A DNA stretch of 7,820 nt from Patescibacteria group bacterium (GTDB taxonomy: Bacteria > Patescibacteriota > Minisyncoccia > Phycocordibacterales > PALSA-1337), in assembly GCA_030917665.1 (NCBI GenBank), contig JAUPUH010000059.1:1-7820 (forward strand), given 5' to 3'. Positions within the stretch are counted from its first letter, which is position 1. Each line of letters opens with the position of its first letter. Of the stretch, positions 5,606 through 7,820 are shown piece after piece. Under the pieces are notes generated by a model. It did no database searches, was not told the origin of the DNA, and worked only from the letters and a program-made list of their open reading frames with translations. The position numbers and the translations under genes are program-made.

Positions 5606-7357
5606 TTAGAAAACAAACTTATACAGATGTTGGTTTTCCTTGCTTTGTCCTAACTTTTCGAAACCATCGCACTCAAACGGTGCCCCATACACATAATCAA
5701 CAGAAAAATCTTTGGCAAGTGCCGTCTTCACCTGACAGGAACCTTTCATGAAATCATAATATCTCACAAACCTATTCGTAAGTGTGCTCGATTTCGAATC
5801 AAGAGGATAATTCCCTGTCGCTGCACCTATGACAAGACCCTTCCATGGGTGAGAGAGAAATACTTTCCCTGAAATTCCTTCGAAAAGTTTCATATCATCC
5901 TGACTCAAATACCGTGTAATTGGTGCAGCAGATATGTATTCGATTGTACCCTCCTCTGTTCTCACATTGAGAACAAATTTCGACCAGGAATTTGAGACCG
6001 GGTAGAAAAAAGCAGAGACGAGAAAAACTGTGACGACTGCGAATTCAAAAAATAACGCAATTTTCAGGTTATGAGGTAGTTGTTTACTTGTTCTCAAACA
6101 CCTCAGAAGAGCTTCTATGCCGAAGCCCGCAGGAATCATAAGCAGAATTGCGCCCATAGCAACAACCCTCGACTTATCAATAATGAATACGTCTTGAATA
6201 AATGAATACAAAATCCAGAAAAAGATTCCGATCAAGACTGGTACAAGGACCGTATACAATTTCTTTTTATAAAGTTCATAAATTCCATATGCAGCAAATG
6301 GCAGTAGCAGCACAGGAATTACGACCCATGGCGACATGGAGATAATTCCCCCATCGAGATTCGGTCGCACGATCCAAGAAACCGCGAGCGAGAGTGCATT
6401 TGAAAAACCAAGAACCAAAGATAACAGGAGCGTGATGACTGCGGCAGCAAGGCAGATAAGCAATGCATAATATTTTGAAACTTTATTTGAAAAAATATAC
6501 GCAAGCAGGGTGGGTGCAACAAAAACAATAATAGGAGGATAGAACCCAATACAAACCAAGGATTGGATTATTCCTGCCTTGAATTCTTTCTTACTAAACG
6601 ACACGAGCGACAAGAGAAATATGCTAAAAGCGAATATATGAGGAACAAAGAACCATATTCCTGAAAGATTAACGCCGTTAACTATAAGTGGTACAGATAA
6701 GGCTGCTGCTGCCGATGAAAAATCGCTTATTCCATTTGATTTTAGAATCAGGAATATGAGAAAAGAAATCATGAGTCCGTTTACGACTGCAAAAAGCGAC
6801 CAGCCCATCAGAGGAGAAATATTTAATAGCAAGAAAAACTCAGAGACGATCGAGTGAAAAAAGGCGAGACCATTTGGATATGGCTCATTTTTCCACAAAG
6901 AATTTACGAGCGGCAATGAACCTTCATTGATTGAATAATTAACAAGAGAAACCCCAACCCATTCATCAGAATAGTGCGGATATGGGTAGAAATCCCTCGA
7001 AACAGCGTTGAGACCGCCAATGTCGCTTACGATTCCCTTATAGAAATAATGGACCGAAGACAACTCAAAACCAACCACAATAGCCACAAGCAGGACAAGC
7101 CAGCTGAATTTAATGCCGCTAAAATATTTTTCTCGGCGAATGAAAATCGCAACACAAACTACTGCTATAATCGCATGAATTCCCAAAACAACGCCGTATG
7201 AAAAGATATGAAATGCCTGCGTGATGACTGTTGCTGCGAGATGGGCGCATATCATGAACGCGCTAATGCGAAGCAGTCCGCGAAGCTTGTCCTGAAAGGT
7301 GAAAATAAGAATGAGCGGGGCACAACACAACACGGCTCCTAAAATCGTCTGAATCAT
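5606..7357 (-). CDS. Multi-pass membrane protein, GT-C glycosyltransferase-like
   Basis: The product is 583 residues from the ATG at 7357; a TTG at 7381 would add eight residues but overlaps the divergent gene's start. About twelve hydrophobic membrane segments cover roughly residues 1-460, and a soluble domain of about 120 residues closes the protein, ending in YKFVF. The first large loop (about 107-165) contains D122-F-Y-P-Y-P-H-Y-S-D131-E132-W, then INEGSLPLVNSLW and EPYPNGLAFFH. An acidic pair in the first outer loop followed by such a segment is typical of GT-C fold enzymes, which use polyprenyl-phosphate-linked sugars at the outer membrane face. I do not recognise a named family, so the GT-C call rests on topology and this loop. 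Context supports a surface-glycan role: a GT2 of polyprenyl-phosphate type diverges 14 bases away, and two prepilin genes follow in the same direction. A pilin glycosyltransferase is possible; a general envelope polysaccharide enzyme is the main alternative. Confidence 0.6.
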   Translation of the reverse strand: MIQTILGAVLCCAPLILIFTFQDKLRGLLRISAFMICAHLAATVITQAFHIFSYGVVLGIHAIIAVVCVAIFIRREKYFSGIKFSWLVLLVAIVVGFELSSVHYFYKGIVSDIGGLNAVSRDFYPYPHYSDEWVGVSLVNYSINEGSLPLVNSLWKNEPYPNGLAFFHSIVSEFFLLLNISPLMGWSLFAVVNGLMISFLIFLILKSNGISDFSSAAAALSVPLIVNGVNLSGIWFFVPHIFAFSIFLLSLVSFSKKEFKAGIIQSLVCIGFYPPIIVFVAPTLLAYIFSNKVSKYYALLICLAAAVITLLLSLVLGFSNALSLAVSWIVRPNLDGGIISMSPWVVIPVLLLPFAAYGIYELYKKKLYTVLVPVLIGIFFWILYSFIQDVFIIDKSRVVAMGAILLMIPAGFGIEALLRCLRTSKQLPHNLKIALFFEFAVVTVFLVSAFFYPVSNSWSKFVLNVRTEEGTIEYISAAPITRYLSQDDMKLFEGISGKVFLSHPWKGLVIGAATGNYPLDSKSSTLTNRFVRYYDFMKGSCQVKTALAKDFSVDYVYGAPFECDGFEKLGQSKENQHLYKFVF

Positions 7358-7371
7358 AGTATTATCATAGC
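7358..7371. promoter_or_regulatory. Shared 14-bp divergent start region with overlapping -10-like boxes
   Basis: Only 14 bases separate the ATG of the minus-strand membrane protein (7357) from the ATG of the plus-strand GT2 (7372). The plus strand holds TATTAT at 7360-7365. The minus strand holds TATGAT (7369-7364), running into GATAAT (7366-7361). Either could act as a -10 box only if transcripts start at or next to the ATG, that is, leaderless. I find no good -35 hexamers on either side and no Shine-Dalgarno for either gene. A direct repeat CATAG occurs at 7355-7359 and 7366-7370. Promoters further inside either gene are equally possible. Confidence 0.3.
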
Positions 7372-7820
7372 ATGACTGCAAAACCGGAAATAAGCGTCGT
7401 TATACCCTGCCTGAACGAAGAAATGGCCATAGAACAATGCATCAGGGACGCTTATTCTGCATCGACGCTAGCGGAAATAATAATTGTTGATAACGGATCA
7501 ACAGATAATAGCGTTTCAATCATTGAAAAACTAAAAAAAGAGTTCCCTACTCTTGTACTCATAAAGCAACCGTCACGAGGCTACGGAAACGCCTACATGT
7601 CGGGATTATCTGAAGCGAAAGGAGTATATATTTACATGAGTGATGGAGATGGCACATATGACTTTGCATATCTGCCTGATTTCGTCTCAAGACTCAAAAA
7701 CGGCTGCGATATCGTCATTGGCAACAGGTTTGCTTCTCCTCTGCCTAAAAATGTTATGCCGTGGCTTCACAGATATATCGGCAACCCTCTCTTATCATTT
7801 ATCACCAGACTATTTTTCAA
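7372..7820 (+). CDS. GT2 glycosyltransferase, polyprenyl-phosphate sugar synthase type, 3'-truncated
   Basis: An open frame starting MTAKPEISVVIPCLNEE runs 149 complete codons to the window edge without a stop. GT-A fold landmarks are VVIPCLNEE (9-17), the nucleotide-binding I-I-I-V-D40-N-G-S-T-D45, R69-G-Y-G-N-A-Y-M-S-G-L, and the metal-binding DxD motif D91-G-D93 within MSDGDGTYDF. These are followed by D113-I-V-I-G-N-R-F and MPWLHRYIGNPLLS (129-142). This pattern is that of DPM1/dolichol-phosphate-glucose-synthase-like GT2 enzymes, which transfer a sugar from a nucleotide donor to a polyprenyl phosphate on the cytoplasmic face. The sugar and lipid cannot be read from the sequence, and the C-terminal part, including any membrane anchor, is missing. 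The ATG at 7372 is the first in frame and lies 14 bases from the start of the divergent GT-C-like gene, so the two may be co-regulated and act in the same lipid-linked sugar pathway. Confidence 0.9.
   Translation, partial: MTAKPEISVVIPCLNEEMAIEQCIRDAYSASTLAEIIIVDNGSTDNSVSIIEKLKKEFPTLVLIKQPSRGYGNAYMSGLSEAKGVYIYMSDGDGTYDFAYLPDFVSRLKNGCDIVIGNRFASPLPKNVMPWLHRYIGNPLLSFITRLFF

Noticed and set aside
7358..7381. TTG at 7381 as start of the membrane protein
   Set aside because: It would overlap the GT2 start and add a polar octapeptide with no Shine-Dalgarno; ATG 7357 places the first membrane segment directly at the N-terminus.
1..7820. Recoded UGA (as glycine) as in some CPR lineages
   Set aside because: None of the six complete genes ends in TGA, but all read full length without in-frame TGA and use GGN for glycine, so standard code suffices. 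Six stops are too few to infer anything from TGA's absence.
1..7820. CRISPR array, mobile element, tRNA/rRNA or defence system
   Set aside because: No regularly spaced repeats, transposase motifs, terminal inverted repeats or RNA-gene folds were seen; coding genes fill essentially the whole window.

Overview
The window looks like a chromosomal segment from an ultra-small bacterium of the Candidate Phyla Radiation (Patescibacteria), most likely a Parcubacteria-type lineage. This is inferred from protein character, not from a database search. The supporting signs are prepilins with the GFTLIELLVVISIIG-type N-terminus followed by an R-D-A/S-K-R-I helix, a RecG with lineage-like insertions, a cysteine-free MutY-like glycosylase, tight gene packing and moderately AT-rich DNA. 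The standard genetic code fits: six complete genes read through normally, four ending in TAA and two in TAG.

Layout. The left block (1-3579, + strand) is a compact run of three genes: the 3' part of a YceI-family secreted protein (cut by the window edge), a MutY-like adenine/HhH-GPD DNA glycosylase starting directly after the YceI stop, and recG six bases further on. The spacing suggests one transcript whose promoter lies outside the window. The right block (3595-7357, - strand) meets it tail to tail with only 15 bp between. Read in its own direction it is a large GT-C-like multi-pass membrane protein, a 155-residue type IV prepilin, and a 500-residue prepilin-like protein carrying three fibronectin-III-like domains. 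A divergent GT2 glycosyltransferase of the polyprenyl-phosphate sugar synthase type begins at 7372 on the + strand and runs off the right edge.

How the genes may work together. mutY-like and recG form a DNA-repair pair (base excision; reversal of stalled forks). The right block looks like a cell-surface module: one probable pilus subunit, one larger pilin fused to an adhesive stalk with paired cysteines, a membrane glycosyltransferase-like protein beside them, and a GT2 enzyme that could supply its lipid-linked sugar. A pilin/adhesin glycosylation cassette is the most interesting hypothesis, but it is an inference from gene order and motifs.

No gene-free stretch exceeds about 31 bp. I see no rRNA, tRNA, CRISPR array, insertion sequence, attachment site or origin.
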